NCBI GenBank assembly: GCA_003240755.1 | Contig: QFNF01000017.1 | Span: 1 to 55,557 of the forward strand | DNA length: 55,557 nt | Direction: 5' to 3' | From: Sphingomonas hengshuiensis | GTDB taxonomy: Bacteria > Pseudomonadota > Alphaproteobacteria > Sphingomonadales > Sphingomonadaceae | Shown: positions 41,758 to 51,508 of the stretch, piece by piece | Layout: each line of letters starts with the position of its first letter | How positions within the stretch are numbered: position 1 is the stretch's first letter | The notes under the pieces: generated by a model | What the model was told of the DNA's origin: nothing | The model's input: only the letters and a program-made list of their open reading frames with translations | The model's database searches: none | Translations under genes and position numbers: made by a program

Positions 41758-42435
41758 TCAGGCCGGCAAACGCGCCAGCGTCGGGATCAGTTCGTCGAAA
41801 TGATCGATCACCGCATCGGCACGCAGGTCGGCCACCGGCTGCATCAGGAACCCGAACGAGCAGGCGACCGAAGGGATGCCGGCATTCCGCGCCGCATCGA
41901 CGTCGAAATGCGAATCGCCGACGAACGCCGCGCGCCCGCCGCCGCATCGCTCGATCATCGCGTCGATCGGTGCGCGGTTCGGTTTGGACTTGCCGGGGCC
42001 CAGCGTGTCGCCGCCGATGATGCAGGCGAAGCGGGGGGTGAGGGCAAGCTGGTCCAGCAGCAGGCGGGCCAGACCCTCCAGCTTGTTGGTGACGATCGCG
42101 ACCTTCACGCCCATCGCGTCCAACTGGTCGAGTGCCGCCATCGCCCCGGGGAAGGGCCGCGAATGCACCGCGATATGCGCTTCGTAATGATCGAGCAGCA
42201 GCCGGTGGAGGCGGTTCAGCTCCGCCTCGTCGCACCCGCCGGTCGCGTCCATCCCCTGGCGCAGCATATGCTTCGCCCCGCCGCCGATCATCGGGATCAC
42301 CTGTTCGCGGGTGAGCGGCGGCCGGCCGGCGTCCGCCAGCGCGTGGTTGACGGCGTCGGTCAGGTCGCCGCTGGTATCGACGAAGGTCCCGTCGAGATCG
42401 AAGCCGACAATATCGAATAAAATCTTTGTCATCAT
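41758..42435 (-). CDS. gph: phosphoglycolate phosphatase (HAD family)
   Basis: A 225-residue HAD hydrolase. Motif I is VGFDLDGTFVDTSGD (nucleophile and acid Asp), motif II Thr in VAIVTNKLEG, Lys in GKSKPNRAP, and motif IV GDSHFDVDAARNAG. The cap domain fits Gph, which clears 2-phosphoglycolate. ATG ATG at 42435/42432; either could start. It is divergent from glmU with only 59 nt between. Confidence 0.86.
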   Translation of the reverse strand: MMTKILFDIVGFDLDGTFVDTSGDLTDAVNHALADAGRPPLTREQVIPMIGGGAKHMLRQGMDATGGCDEAELNRLHRLLLDHYEAHIAVHSRPFPGAMAALDQLDAMGVKVAIVTNKLEGLARLLLDQLALTPRFACIIGGDTLGPGKSKPNRAPIDAMIERCGGGRAAFVGDSHFDVDAARNAGIPSVACSFGFLMQPVADLRADAVIDHFDELIPTLARLPA

Positions 42436-42494
42436 TGCCGCATTGGCGCGCGCGATATGGAATTGGCAAGGGTCGTGTGCCACAGACGACCGCC

Positions 42495-43853
42495 ATGAGC
42501 ACACAACCAATCGCCGCCGTGATCCTGGCCGCCGGGCAGGGCACGCGCATGAAGTCGACCAGGCACAAGGTGCTGCATCCGCTGGCCGGGCAACCGATGC
42601 TGTTCCACCTGCTCGACAGCCTGTCCGCCGCGGGCGTCACCCGCCGCGTCGTCATCGTCGGCGCGGTCGGCGAACAGGTCGAGCAGGCGGTGGCCGGGCG
42701 CGGTGTCGAGATCGCGTGGCAGCGCGAGCAACTGGGCACGGCGCACGCCGCACTGCAGGCGAGGGAGACGCTGGCCGACCATGACGGCATCGTGCTGATA
42801 TGTTTCGGCGATACGCCGCTGCTGTCGGCGGATACGGTCGCGCGGTTGACGGCGCGGCTGGACGCGGCGGACCGGCCGACGGTCGCGGTACTGGGCTTCC
42901 GCCCGGCGGATGCCGCCGCCTATGGCCGGATCATCGCCGACGACGCGGGCAACATCGCGAGGATGGTCGAATACAAGGACGCATCGGCCGACGAACGGGC
43001 GGTCGATCTGTGCAACAGCGGCGTGACCGCGGTGCGTTCGGCGGACCTGTGGGCGCTGCTCGAACGGGTCGGCAACGACAATGCGGCGGGGGAATATTAT
43101 CTGCCCGACATCGTCATGCTGGCGATCGCCGACGGGCGCGGCGCGGTGGTGATCGAAACGGCGGCGGACGAAGTGGCGGGCATCAACAGCCGCGCCGAAC
43201 TGGCGGCGGTCGAGGCGGCGTGGCAGCGCCACGCCCGCGCCCGCGCGATGGCCGACGGCGTAACGCTGGTCGCACCCGACACCGTGTTCTTCGCGCACGA
43301 CACCAAACTCGGCCGCGACGTGACGATCGAGCCGAACGTCGTGTTCGGCCCCGGCGTCACCGTCGCCGACGATGTCGTCATCCACGCCTTCAGCCATCTG
43401 GAGGGGGCGAGCGTCGCGACGAAGGCGGACGTCGGCCCCTATGCCCGCCTGCGCCCCGGCGCGGTGCTGGGCGAGGGGAGCCGCGTCGGCAATTTCGTCG
43501 AGGTGAAGAACACGACGCTGGGCGTGGGGGCAAAGGCCAATCACCTGACCTATCTGGGCGATGCCAGCGTCGGCGCGAACGTCAATATCGGCGCGGGCAC
43601 GATCACCTGCAACTATGACGGTTTCTTCAAATACCGTACCGAGATCGGCGAGGGCGCATTCATCGGGTCGAACAGCGCGCTGGTCGCGCCGGTGAAGATC
43701 GGCGACGGCGCGCTGGTCGCCGCGGGATCGGTCGTGACCCGCGACGTCGAGCCCGACGCGCTGGCGCTGGTCCGGGCCGAGCGCGCCGACCACCCCGGTT
43801 GGGCGATGCGCTTCCGCCACAAGCAACAGGCGGCCAAGGCCGCGAAGAAATAA
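42495..43853 (+). CDS. glmU: bifunctional UDP-GlcNAc pyrophosphorylase / glucosamine-1-P acetyltransferase
   Basis: A 452-residue bifunctional enzyme. The N-terminal uridylyltransferase has LAAGQGTRMKSTRHKVLHPL, and QLGTAHA and GDTPLL motifs. The C-terminal left-handed beta-helix acetyltransferase runs through repeated hexads such as RVGNFVEVKNTTLGVGAKAN with NHLTYLGD and CNYDG active-site segments. It produces UDP-GlcNAc for peptidoglycan, lipid A and, here, WecB. ATG 42495 begins MSTQPIAAVILAAG. Confidence 0.95.
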   Translation: MSTQPIAAVILAAGQGTRMKSTRHKVLHPLAGQPMLFHLLDSLSAAGVTRRVVIVGAVGEQVEQAVAGRGVEIAWQREQLGTAHAALQARETLADHDGIVLICFGDTPLLSADTVARLTARLDAADRPTVAVLGFRPADAAAYGRIIADDAGNIARMVEYKDASADERAVDLCNSGVTAVRSADLWALLERVGNDNAAGEYYLPDIVMLAIADGRGAVVIETAADEVAGINSRAELAAVEAAWQRHARARAMADGVTLVAPDTVFFAHDTKLGRDVTIEPNVVFGPGVTVADDVVIHAFSHLEGASVATKADVGPYARLRPGAVLGEGSRVGNFVEVKNTTLGVGAKANHLTYLGDASVGANVNIGAGTITCNYDGFFKYRTEIGEGAFIGSNSALVAPVKIGDGALVAAGSVVTRDVEPDALALVRAERADHPGWAMRFRHKQQAAKAAKK

Positions 43854-43882
43854 GCGGGGCATCCCGCCGGAGAGAGACGACT

Positions 43883-45706
43883 ATGTGTGGAATTGTTGGC
43901 ATCATCGGCACCGAAAGCGTCGCCGACCGCTTGCTCGATGGCCTCAAGCGCCTCGAATATCGCGGCTATGACTCGGCGGGCATCGCCACGGTCGAGGGCA
44001 GCGCGATCGAGCGGCGCCGCGCGTCGGGCAAGCTCAAGAACCTCGCCGCCGAACTCGCCGCCCACCCGCTGCCCGGCACGATCGGGATCGCCCATACCCG
44101 CTGGGCGACGCATGGTGGCCCGACCACCGACAACGCCCATCCGCACGCCACCCAGGAGGTCGCGGTGGTGCACAACGGCATCATCGAGAATTTCAAGCCG
44201 CTGCGCGAGGAACTGACCGCGCGCGGCCGGGTGTTCACCAGCGAGACCGATACCGAGGTCGTCGCCCATCTGGTCAGCGAACAGGTCGAGGCCGGACTGT
44301 CGCCGGCCGATGCGGTCAAGGCGATCCTGCCGCGGCTGCACGGGGCGTTCGCGCTGGCGATCCTGTTCCGCCGGCATGACGACCTGCTGATCGGCGCGCG
44401 CCTCGGCTCGCCGCTGGTCGTCGGGTACGGCGATGGCGAAGTCTATCTCGGCTCGGACGCGCTGGCGCTGGCGCCGCTGACGCAGCGCATCGCCTATCTC
44501 GAGGAGGGCGACTGGGTCGTCTGCCGCCGCGACGGCACCGACATCTTCGACCGCGACAACAACCCGGTCGACCGCCCGGTCACGCTGTCGGGCGTCACCG
44601 GCGCGCTGATCGACAAGGGCAATCACCGCCACTTCATGCAGAAGGAGATTTACGAGCAGCCGATCGTCGTCGCCCAGACGCTGCGCTCGTACCTTCAGCG
44701 GTTCGAGGGCAAGGTGACGCTGCCGATCCCCGATTTCGACCTGTCGGGGATCAGGCGTGTCACCATCGTCGCCTGCGGCACCAGCTTCTATGCCGGGATG
44801 GTCGCCAAATACTGGTTCGAACAGTTCGCGCGGGTGCCGGTCGACCTGGACGTCGCCTCCGAGTTCCGCTACCGCGCGCCGGTGATGGAGGAGGGCGGCC
44901 TCGCCCTGTTCATCAGCCAGTCGGGCGAGACCGCCGATACGCTCGCCGCGCTGCGCCATGCCAAGGGCGAGGGGCAGACGATCGCCGTCGTCGTCAACGT
45001 GCCGACCAGCACCATGGCGCGCGAGGCCGACCTGCTGCTGCCGACCCATGCCGGGCCGGAAATCGGCGTCGCCTCGACCAAGGCGTTCACCTGCCAGTTG
45101 GCGGTGCTGGCGGCGCTCGCCGCGAATCTCGCCAAGGCGAAGGGGCGGCTGAGCGAGGCCGAGGAGCGCGGCATCGTCCGCCACCTCGCCGAAGCACCGG
45201 CGTCGATCAACGGCGCGCTGGCGTATGACGAGGCGATCGAGGGGATGGCCGGCGTCATCGCCGCCGCGCGCGACGTGCTGTATCTCGGCCGCGGCACCGA
45301 CTATCCGCTGGCGCTGGAGGGTGCGCTCAAGCTCAAGGAAATCAGCTATATCCATGCCGAGGGCTATGCCGCGGGCGAAATGAAGCACGGGCCGATCGCG
45401 CTGATCGACGACCAGGTGCCCGTCATCGTCATCGCGCCATCGGGGCCGCTGTTCGACAAGACCGTCAGCAACATGCAGGAAGTGCAGGCGCGCGGCGGCA
45501 AGGTCGTGCTGATCTCCGACTATGACGGCATCCAGGCGGCCGGCGACGGCGCGGTGGCGACGATCACCATGCCCAAGGTCCACCCGCTGATCGCCCCGAT
45601 CGTGTACGCGGTGCCGGTGCAATTGCTGGCGTACCATGTCGCGGTGGCCAAGGGCACCGACGTCGACCAGCCCCGCAACCTGGCGAAATCGGTGACGGTC
45701 GAATAG
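43883..45706 (+). CDS. glmS: glutamine--fructose-6-phosphate aminotransferase
   Basis: A 607-residue enzyme. After Met removal the catalytic Cys1 of the glutaminase is exposed (MCGIVGIIG); HTRWATHG and the glutamine-binding HNGIIENF follow. Two SIS isomerase domains hold CGTSFYAGMVAKYWFE, SQSGETADTLAALRHAK and the C-terminal PRNLAKSVTVE. GGAGAGAG precedes ATG 43883. It lies 29 nt after glmU, so the two steps of amino-sugar synthesis are co-transcribed. No glmS-ribozyme-like leader is seen. Confidence 0.96.
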   Translation: MCGIVGIIGTESVADRLLDGLKRLEYRGYDSAGIATVEGSAIERRRASGKLKNLAAELAAHPLPGTIGIAHTRWATHGGPTTDNAHPHATQEVAVVHNGIIENFKPLREELTARGRVFTSETDTEVVAHLVSEQVEAGLSPADAVKAILPRLHGAFALAILFRRHDDLLIGARLGSPLVVGYGDGEVYLGSDALALAPLTQRIAYLEEGDWVVCRRDGTDIFDRDNNPVDRPVTLSGVTGALIDKGNHRHFMQKEIYEQPIVVAQTLRSYLQRFEGKVTLPIPDFDLSGIRRVTIVACGTSFYAGMVAKYWFEQFARVPVDLDVASEFRYRAPVMEEGGLALFISQSGETADTLAALRHAKGEGQTIAVVVNVPTSTMAREADLLLPTHAGPEIGVASTKAFTCQLAVLAALAANLAKAKGRLSEAEERGIVRHLAEAPASINGALAYDEAIEGMAGVIAAARDVLYLGRGTDYPLALEGALKLKEISYIHAEGYAAGEMKHGPIALIDDQVPVIVIAPSGPLFDKTVSNMQEVQARGGKVVLISDYDGIQAAGDGAVATITMPKVHPLIAPIVYAVPVQLLAYHVAVAKGTDVDQPRNLAKSVTVE

Positions 45707-45723
45707 GCGGAGTGGTCCTGAAT

Positions 45724-45823
45724 TTCGTCATTCCCGCGAAGGCGGGAATCCATAGACGCTGGTGTCTCGGCTAAATCCGCAACGTCTGCGTCTATGGACT
45801 CCCGCCTTCGCGGGAGTGACGAA
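45724..45823. repeat. REP-type inverted repeat pair (100 nt) after glmS
   Basis: Two 36-nt arms, 45724-45759 and 45788-45823, are inverted copies with very few mismatches, separated by 28 nt. Each arm contains its own palindrome (TTCCCGCGAAGGCGGGAA and TCCCGCCTTCGCGGGA). The core CATTCCCGCGAAGGCGGGAA is the pattern of REP/BIME elements scattered in proteobacterial genomes. The pair lies between convergent glmS and queA and may also act as a bidirectional transcript end. Confidence 0.85.
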
Positions 45824-45872
45824 CGAGAGTGAGCGGTTTGCGGCCGGCTTGGGCGACGGACCCGGAGCAGGT

Positions 45873-46904
45873 TCAGGCAGGCAGCAACAGGCTGGCATCG
45901 CCATAGGAATAGAAGCGATACCCTTCCGCGATCGCATGGGCATAGGCCGCCTGCATCCGCTCGCGCCCCATCAGCGCCGATACCAGCATGAACAGCGTCG
46001 AGCGCGGCAGGTGGAAATTGGTCATCAGCCCGTCGATCCCGCGAAAGCGATAGCCGGGCGTGATGAAGATCGCGGTATCGCCCTCGAACGGCTGGACCCG
46101 GCCGTCGGCGTCGCAGGCGCTTTCGATCAGGCGCAGGCTGGTGGTGCCGACGGCGATCACCCGCCCGCCGGCCGCGCGCACCGCGTTCAGCCGGTCGGCG
46201 GTGTCCCGGTCGATCCGCCCCCATTCGGCATGCATGCGGTGGTCGTCGGTATCCTGGGCCTTGACCGGCAGGAAGGTGCCCGCCCCGACATGCAGCGTCA
46301 GCGTGGCATGGCCGATCCCCGCTGCGTCGAGCGCCGCCATCAACCCCGGCGTGAAGTGCAGCGCAGCGGTCGGCGCCGCGACGGCACCGGCTTCGCGCGC
46401 GAACAGCGTCTGGTAATCCTCGGCATCGCGGGCATCGGCACCGCCGCGCTTCGACGCGATATAGGGCGGGAGCGGCATGCGACCGGCGCGTTCCAGCAGC
46501 AGTTCGACCGGGTCGTCGCCCTGGAAATCAAGCGCGACGCTGCCATCCTCGCCCTTGTCGCCGGCGATCGCGGTGACGCCCGCGCCGAAATCGATGCTGT
46601 CGCCGTCACGCAGGCGGCGGGCGTTGCGGACGAAGGCGCGCCAGCGGCGCGGCCCCTCGCGCTTGTGCAGCGTCGCGCCGACCGTCGCGTCGCCGCGCCT
46701 GCCCTCCAACTGGGCGGGGATGACCCGCGTGTCGTTGAATACCAGCAGGTCGCCGGCGCGCAGGCAGCCGGGCAGGTCGGCGACGCCGCGATCCAGCGTC
46801 GCGGCACCGTCGAGCACCAGCATTCGCGCGGCATCGCGCGGGGATGCCGGGCGTAGCGCGATATGATCGTTCGGCAGTTCGAAATCGAACAGGTCGACGT
46901 GCAT
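45873..46904 (-). CDS. queA: S-adenosylmethionine:tRNA ribosyltransferase-isomerase
   Basis: Transfers and isomerises ribose from SAM to 7-aminomethyl-7-deazaguanine in tRNA, forming epoxyqueuosine. The 343 residues start [20 protein letters not shown]; hallmark motifs are [40 protein letters not shown] and [19 protein letters not shown]. It follows the cyclophilin gene by 15 nt on the same strand. The tgt gene, often next to queA, is not here. Confidence 0.94.
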   Translation of the reverse strand: MHVDLFDFELPNDHIALRPASPRDAARMLVLDGAATLDRGVADLPGCLRAGDLLVFNDTRVIPAQLEGRRGDATVGATLHKREGPRRWRAFVRNARRLRDGDSIDFGAGVTAIAGDKGEDGSVALDFQGDDPVELLLERAGRMPLPPYIASKRGGADARDAEDYQTLFAREAGAVAAPTAALHFTPGLMAALDAAGIGHATLTLHVGAGTFLPVKAQDTDDHRMHAEWGRIDRDTADRLNAVRAAGGRVIAVGTTSLRLIESACDADGRVQPFEGDTAIFITPGYRFRGIDGLMTNFHLPRSTLFMLVSALMGRERMQAAYAHAIAEGYRFYSYGDASLLLPA

Positions 46905-46919
46905 CGGCGATCGGGGGCT

Positions 46920-47603
46920 TCAGCGCGGGCGGACGGGCCGGGCGGCGCGCGGCGCGGCGGTGCGCGGGGCGGTGGCGGGCAGCGGCGCCACGGCTTCGGG
47001 CAGCGCGACCGGTGCCGCGGGCTGATAGGGCGGGGGATTGTCGCTGGCGATATAGGCGTGGACGATGCGCGACGGGTTCGCCGGCGGTTCGCCGCGTTCG
47101 ATCGTGTCGACATATTGCATGCCGCTGATGACCCGGCCGAACACGGTATATTTCTTGTCCAGCGCGAGGCGGGGGGCCAGCATGATGTAGAACTGGCTGT
47201 TCGCGCTGTTCTCGTCCTGCGCGCGCGCCGCCGCCACCGCGCCGCGCACGTGCGGCAGGTAGTTGAACTCCTTGTCGACGTTCGGCAGCTTCGATCCGCC
47301 GGTGCCGTCGCCGTCGGGATCGCCGCCCTGCGCCATGAACCCGTCGATCACGCGGTGAAAGGCGAGGCCGTCGTAGAATTTGTCGCGGGTCAGCGTCTTG
47401 ATCCGCGCCACCATCTTGGGCGCGACGTCGGGCCGCAGCCAGATCGTCACCCGCCCCCCGGTCGACAGGTCGAGGATCCACAGGTTGCGCGCATCGGTGG
47501 TCGACGGCGGAGGCTCGCGCCCGGGCACGTCGATGACCTGCGCCATGGCGGGCAGCGCGAAGAACGAGGCGATGAGGGCGAACAGGATAGCAAGACGACG
47601 CAT
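46920..47603 (-). CDS. periplasmic cyclophilin-type peptidyl-prolyl isomerase
   Basis: A 227-residue protein with signal peptide MRRLAILFALIASFFALPAM and a cyclophilin domain: FHRVIDGFMAQGGDPDGDGT contains the catalytic Arg, NSANSQFYIML the QF..ML motif and KYTVFGRVISGMQYVDTIE the end of the barrel. The last ~35 residues are Pro/Ala/Arg-rich and probably disordered. GGGAAG lies before ATG 47603. It would assist folding in the periplasm. Probably co-transcribed with queA downstream. Confidence 0.88.
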   Translation of the reverse strand: MRRLAILFALIASFFALPAMAQVIDVPGREPPPSTTDARNLWILDLSTGGRVTIWLRPDVAPKMVARIKTLTRDKFYDGLAFHRVIDGFMAQGGDPDGDGTGGSKLPNVDKEFNYLPHVRGAVAAARAQDENSANSQFYIMLAPRLALDKKYTVFGRVISGMQYVDTIERGEPPANPSRIVHAYIASDNPPPYQPAAPVALPEAVAPLPATAPRTAAPRAARPVRPR

Positions 47604-47851
47604 GAACTTCCCAGAATGCGCGAGGAGAAAAGGGTGCAGACCCGCGCGCATAGACCATGTCGTGGCTTGCGCCAATCTGAACATGCCATGGCCGCGCAGG
47701 CGCATGATACGGCAAAAGGGATTGGCAAACGGTCGAACGCCCGGCTATCACCCGTGCGACTGGGCGGAAAACCGATCGGTCCGGCGTCGCTTCCACGAAG
47801 GCGACCGGAGAGGGGCAGGGCGCGGATGCGCTCGACGACAAGGGCTGTTGA
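47604..47851. promoter_or_regulatory. 248-nt divergent region between cyclophilin and petA
   Basis: No gene recognised. TTGGCA (about 47724) with TATCAC 18 nt downstream is a weak sigma-70 candidate for the petABC operon. AGGAGA near 47610 belongs to the opposite orientation and has no start codon at a useful distance. Confidence 0.25.
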
Positions 47852-48436
47852 ATGGCGACTGACGACGATCAGCACGTACCCGCAGGCGGCGCTACCGCGC
47901 TGGACGGCGGGCCGGACAATCCCCGCAGGCGCGACTATCTGTCGATCGGCGCGGTGGCGTTCGCCGGGGTCGGCGCGGGCGTGATCGCGCTGCCGCTCAT
48001 CAACCAGATGTCGCCCGCCGCCGATACGCTGGCGCTGTCGACGACCGAGATCGACCTGTCGGCGATCGAGCCGGGACAGGCGATCAAGGCGACGTTCCGC
48101 AAGCAGCCGCTGTTCGTGCGCAACCTGACGCCCAAAGAGATCGCCGAGGCGAATGCGGTGTCGCTGAGCGACCTGCGCGATCCGCAGACGCTGGACGAAC
48201 GTACCAAGACCGGCAAGGCCAACTGGCTCATCACGCTGGGCGTCTGCACGCACCTCGGCTGCGTGCCGCTGGGCGCGGGCGAGGGGGAGAACAAGGGGCC
48301 GTTCGGCGGCTATTTCTGCCCGTGCCACGGCTCGGCCTACGATACCGCCGGGCGCATCCGCTCGGGACCCGCGCCGCAGAACCTGCACGTTCCCGAATAT
48401 GCATTCACGTCCGACACCGTCGTGACGGTCGGCTGA
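47852..48436 (+). CDS. petA: ubiquinol-cytochrome c reductase, Rieske iron-sulfur subunit
   Basis: A 194-residue Rieske protein of the bc1 complex. A Tat-like N-terminal anchor ([19 protein letters not shown]) is followed by a periplasmic [2Fe-2S] domain with CTHLGC and CPCHGS, the Cys and His ligands. It passes electrons from ubiquinol to cytochrome c1. ATG 47852 and the 10-nt gap to petB define the first gene of petABC. Confidence 0.95.
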   Translation: MATDDDQHVPAGGATALDGGPDNPRRRDYLSIGAVAFAGVGAGVIALPLINQMSPAADTLALSTTEIDLSAIEPGQAIKATFRKQPLFVRNLTPKEIAEANAVSLSDLRDPQTLDERTKTGKANWLITLGVCTHLGCVPLGAGEGENKGPFGGYFCPCHGSAYDTAGRIRSGPAPQNLHVPEYAFTSDTVVTVG

Positions 48437-48446
48437 GGAGAGAGTC

Positions 48447-49757
48447 ATGAGCTTCCCCTGGGCCAGGCATTACGAACCGAAACAGCCGCTGATGCGCTGG
48501 CTGGACGAGAAGCTGCCGCTTCCCCGGTTGGTGTATAACGCGGTCGGCGCCGGGTATCCGGTGCCGCGCAACCTCAACTATTTCTGGAACTTCGGCGTGC
48601 TGGCCGGCGCGGCGCTGGCGGTGCAGATCATCACCGGCATCGTGCTGGCGATGCATTATGCCGCGAACGGCGCGGTGGCGTTCGATTCGGTCGAACGCAT
48701 CATGCGCGACGTGCCGTCGGGCTGGTTCATCCGCTATGCCCATGCCAACGGCGCGTCGATGTTCTTCATCGTCGTCTATACCCATATCGCGCGCGGCATC
48801 TATTACGGGTCGTACAAGGCCCCGCGCGAGATGGTGTGGCTGCTCGGCGTCGTCATCTTCCTGCTGATGATGGCCACCGCGTTCATGGGCTATGTGCTGC
48901 CCTGGGGGCAGATGAGCTTCTGGGGCGCGCAGGTCATCACCGGCTTCTTCTCGGCGATACCCGGGGTGGGCGAGACGATCCGCGTGTGGCTGCTGGGCGG
49001 CTATGCGCCGGACAATGCCGCGCTCAACCGCTTCTTTTCGCTCCACTATCTGCTGCCGTTCGTGATCGCGGGGGTCATCGTCCTGCACATCTGGGCGTTG
49101 CATATCCCCGGCTCGAACAACCCGACCGGCGTCGAGGTGAAGGGCCCGCAGGATACCGTGCCCTTCCATCCCTATTACACCGCCAAGGACGGTGCCGGTC
49201 TGGGCGTGTTCCTGGTCGTGTTCGCCGCGCTGATCTTCTTCGCGCCGAACCTGCTCGGGCACCCGGACAACTATATCCCGGCCAACCCGCTCTCGACGCC
49301 CGCGCATATCGTGCCCGAATGGTATTTCCTGCCCTTCTACGCGATCCTGAAGGCGTTCACCGTCGACTTCATCTTCCCGGCGAAGCTGTGGGGTGTGCTG
49401 GCGATGTTCGGCTCGATCCTGCTGCTGTTCTTCCTGCCGTGGCTGGACAAGTCGCCGGTAAAGTCGGCGAACTATCGCCCGACCTACCGCATCTTCCTGA
49501 TCGTGCTGCTCGCCGACGTGCTGGTGCTCGGCTATCTCGGCGGGGCGGAGGCGACGCCGGTCACGGTGTTGCTCAGCCAGATCGCGGCGGGATATTATTT
49601 CGCGCACTTCCTGGTCGTGCTGCCGATCGTGTCGGCGATGGAGCGTCCACGCCCGCTGCCCAACTCGATCACCGAAGCGGTGCTGAAGGGTGAAGGCGGC
49701 ACCTCGCCCGCGCAGACCGCCGCCCATGGCCATGCCACGCCGGCCGCGGCCGAGTAA
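48447..49757 (+). CDS. petB: ubiquinol-cytochrome c reductase, cytochrome b subunit
   Basis: A 436-residue membrane protein with eight TM helices. The heme-binding His pairs lie in helices B and D, and the Qo-site PEWY is visible in [18 protein letters not shown]. The N-terminus is [26 protein letters not shown] precedes ATG 48447. A C-terminal hydrophilic tail of about 40 residues follows the last helix. Confidence 0.95.
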   Translation: MSFPWARHYEPKQPLMRWLDEKLPLPRLVYNAVGAGYPVPRNLNYFWNFGVLAGAALAVQIITGIVLAMHYAANGAVAFDSVERIMRDVPSGWFIRYAHANGASMFFIVVYTHIARGIYYGSYKAPREMVWLLGVVIFLLMMATAFMGYVLPWGQMSFWGAQVITGFFSAIPGVGETIRVWLLGGYAPDNAALNRFFSLHYLLPFVIAGVIVLHIWALHIPGSNNPTGVEVKGPQDTVPFHPYYTAKDGAGLGVFLVVFAALIFFAPNLLGHPDNYIPANPLSTPAHIVPEWYFLPFYAILKAFTVDFIFPAKLWGVLAMFGSILLLFFLPWLDKSPVKSANYRPTYRIFLIVLLADVLVLGYLGGAEATPVTVLLSQIAAGYYFAHFLVVLPIVSAMERPRPLPNSITEAVLKGEGGTSPAQTAAHGHATPAAAE

Positions 49758-49767
49758 GGGAACCACG

Positions 49768-50634
49768 ATGCTCTCCTTCGCTTCCCGCTTTCTCGCCCGC
49801 AACCTGAACCTCGTCGTCGGCGCAGGCTTTCTGTTCGCGCTGCTGCTCGGTGTGTTCTCGACCGTCAGCGGCATGATCCATGATACGCCGATCCATTCCG
49901 CCGAGCACGAATTCCACCTGAAGCCGCGCGATGCGGGGCTGCAGTCGGCCGGGATCTTCGGCACGTATGACAAGCAGCAGCTCCAGCGCGGGTTTCAGGT
50001 CTATAAGGAAGTCTGCTCCGCCTGCCATTCGCTGCGGCTGGTGTCGTTCCGCGATCTCGAGGCGCTTGGCTATGACGAGGGTCAGGTCAAGACGATCGCT
50101 GCCGACTGGCAGATCGAACAGCCCAGCGTGAACCCGGAAACGGGCGAGGCGGCGACGCGCAAGAACCTGCCGTCCGACCGTTTCCCGCTGGTGTTCGCCA
50201 ACGACGTCGCGGCGCGTGCCGCCAACAACAATGCGGTGCCGCCCGACCTGTCGCTGATGACCAAGGCACGCGACGACGGTTCCGACTATGTCTATTCGCT
50301 GCTGACCGGATACCGTGCCCAGCCTGCGGAACTGCTCCGGAAGTTCCCCGATGCCAGGACGCCCGACGGACTGCACTACAACCCGTATTTCGCGACGCTG
50401 AACCTCGCCATGGCGCCGCCGCTGACCGGGACCGATCAGGTCCAGTACCAGGACGGCACCCGCGCGACGGTCGACCAGATGGCGAAGGACGTGTCGGCGT
50501 TCCTGACCTGGACCGCCGAGCCGAAGCTGGAGACGCGCCATACCTGGGGGCTGGCGACGGTGATCTTCCTGCTGATCTTCACCGGGCTGGCATTTGGTGC
50601 CTATCGCAACATCTGGCGGGGCATGAAGCATTGA
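49768..50634 (+). CDS. petC: ubiquinol-cytochrome c reductase, cytochrome c1 subunit
   Basis: A 288-residue cytochrome c1. The N-terminal TM/signal is FLFALLLGVFSTVSGM; covalent heme attaches at CSACHS, and the Met ligand region is LAMAPPLTGTDQVQYQDGT. A C-terminal anchor, TWGLATVIFLLIFTGLAFGA, ends in a basic tail. It starts 10 nt after petB. Its stop codon overlaps the TTG start of apt. Confidence 0.94.
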   Translation: MLSFASRFLARNLNLVVGAGFLFALLLGVFSTVSGMIHDTPIHSAEHEFHLKPRDAGLQSAGIFGTYDKQQLQRGFQVYKEVCSACHSLRLVSFRDLEALGYDEGQVKTIAADWQIEQPSVNPETGEAATRKNLPSDRFPLVFANDVAARAANNNAVPPDLSLMTKARDDGSDYVYSLLTGYRAQPAELLRKFPDARTPDGLHYNPYFATLNLAMAPPLTGTDQVQYQDGTRATVDQMAKDVSAFLTWTAEPKLETRHTWGLATVIFLLIFTGLAFGAYRNIWRGMKH

Positions 50635-51182
50635 GCGGGACGGATGGCGTCGGGCCGGCGGAGCTCGTCCGGCGCATCCGTACCATTCCCGACTTTCCAA
50701 AGCCCGGCATCCGGTTTCGCGACATCACGACGCTGATCCTCGATCCCGAAGGGCTGCGCCTTGCCGTCGAGGGCATGGTCGCGGCGGTCGAGGGACCGAT
50801 CGATCTGGTCGCGGGGATCGAGGCCCGTGGCTTTGTGTTCGCGCCCGCCGTCGCGCTCGCGCTCGGCGCCGGCGTGGTGCTGATCCGCAAGGATGGCAAG
50901 CTGCCCGGCGCGACCATCGCCGAAGACTATGCACTGGAATATGGCACCGACCGGATCGCCATCCATGCCGATGCCTGCACGCCCGGCGCGCGGGTGCTGT
51001 TGGTCGACGACCTGATCGCCACCGGCGGAACCGCGCGAGCGGCGGTGCGGCTGTTGCGCAAGGCGGGCGCTACGGTCGAGCAGGCGGCGTTCGCGATCGA
51101 CCTGCCCGACCTGGGCGGCGCCGCTGCGCTGCGGGCCGAGGGCATCGGGGTGTCGGCGCTGGTGGCCTTTCCGGGGCACTGA
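50631..51182 (+). CDS. apt: adenine phosphoribosyltransferase
   Basis: Salvages adenine with PRPP to AMP. The 183-residue chain contains IRTIPDFPKPGIRFRDITTL near the N-terminus and the PRPP loop VLLVDDLIATGGTA. The only sensible start is TTG 50631, overlapping the petC TGA (TTGA): it gives the right N-terminal length, the nearest ATG is out of frame, and no other in-frame start precedes the conserved region. Expression is therefore linked to petABC. Confidence 0.9.
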   Translation: MSGTDGVGPAELVRRIRTIPDFPKPGIRFRDITTLILDPEGLRLAVEGMVAAVEGPIDLVAGIEARGFVFAPAVALALGAGVVLIRKDGKLPGATIAEDYALEYGTDRIAIHADACTPGARVLLVDDLIATGGTARAAVRLLRKAGATVEQAAFAIDLPDLGGAAALRAEGIGVSALVAFPGH

Positions 51183-51508
51183 GCGCATCCGGGAATCGTC
51201 GTCAGCCAATGCCGCACGGGCGATTTTCGCGCCGGACGCGATCCGGGCAAGGGACGGGTGCTTCGACCGGGGCGACGGTGACGGGGCGCACCGGGTGGCG
51301 GTGCAGGGGACATCCTGACGCTATCCCCTTCGCGCCGGGAAAAGACCGTCCGATCAACAACCTGCCCGCCCCGGACAGCCCCGGTTCAGACAGGGGGGCG
51401 TACCCGTTGCAGCCCGTACAGGAACCAGCGGTTGCGACCGACCGTTGCCTGTCCATCGTCCAACCTTGGCGCCGAGCCCGCAGCCCGTCGCCAGCGGGAG
51501 CAAGCGCC
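51183..51508. other. 326-nt gap between apt and the Gly-rich lipoprotein gene
   Basis: No convincing gene was found on either strand. It contains C/G-rich stretches with several small hairpins and the EcfG-like promoter at 51421-51446. The 5' untranslated part of the following gene is about 50-60 nt if that promoter is used. Confidence 0.5.
51421..51446 (+). promoter_or_regulatory. EcfG-type (general stress) promoter
   Basis: GGAAC (51421-51425), 17 nt, CGTT (51443-51446). This matches the consensus GGAAC-N16/17-CGTT used by the general stress sigma factor EcfG in alphaproteobacteria, including sphingomonads. The next gene starts 63 nt downstream. Confidence 0.65.

Noticed and set aside
43853..43883. 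glmS ribozyme or riboswitch upstream of glmS
   Set aside because: Only 29 nt separate glmU and glmS, and no ribozyme fold is possible.
43613..45637. 674-codon minus-strand frame opposite glmS
   Set aside because: Antisense shadow of a strongly conserved gene.
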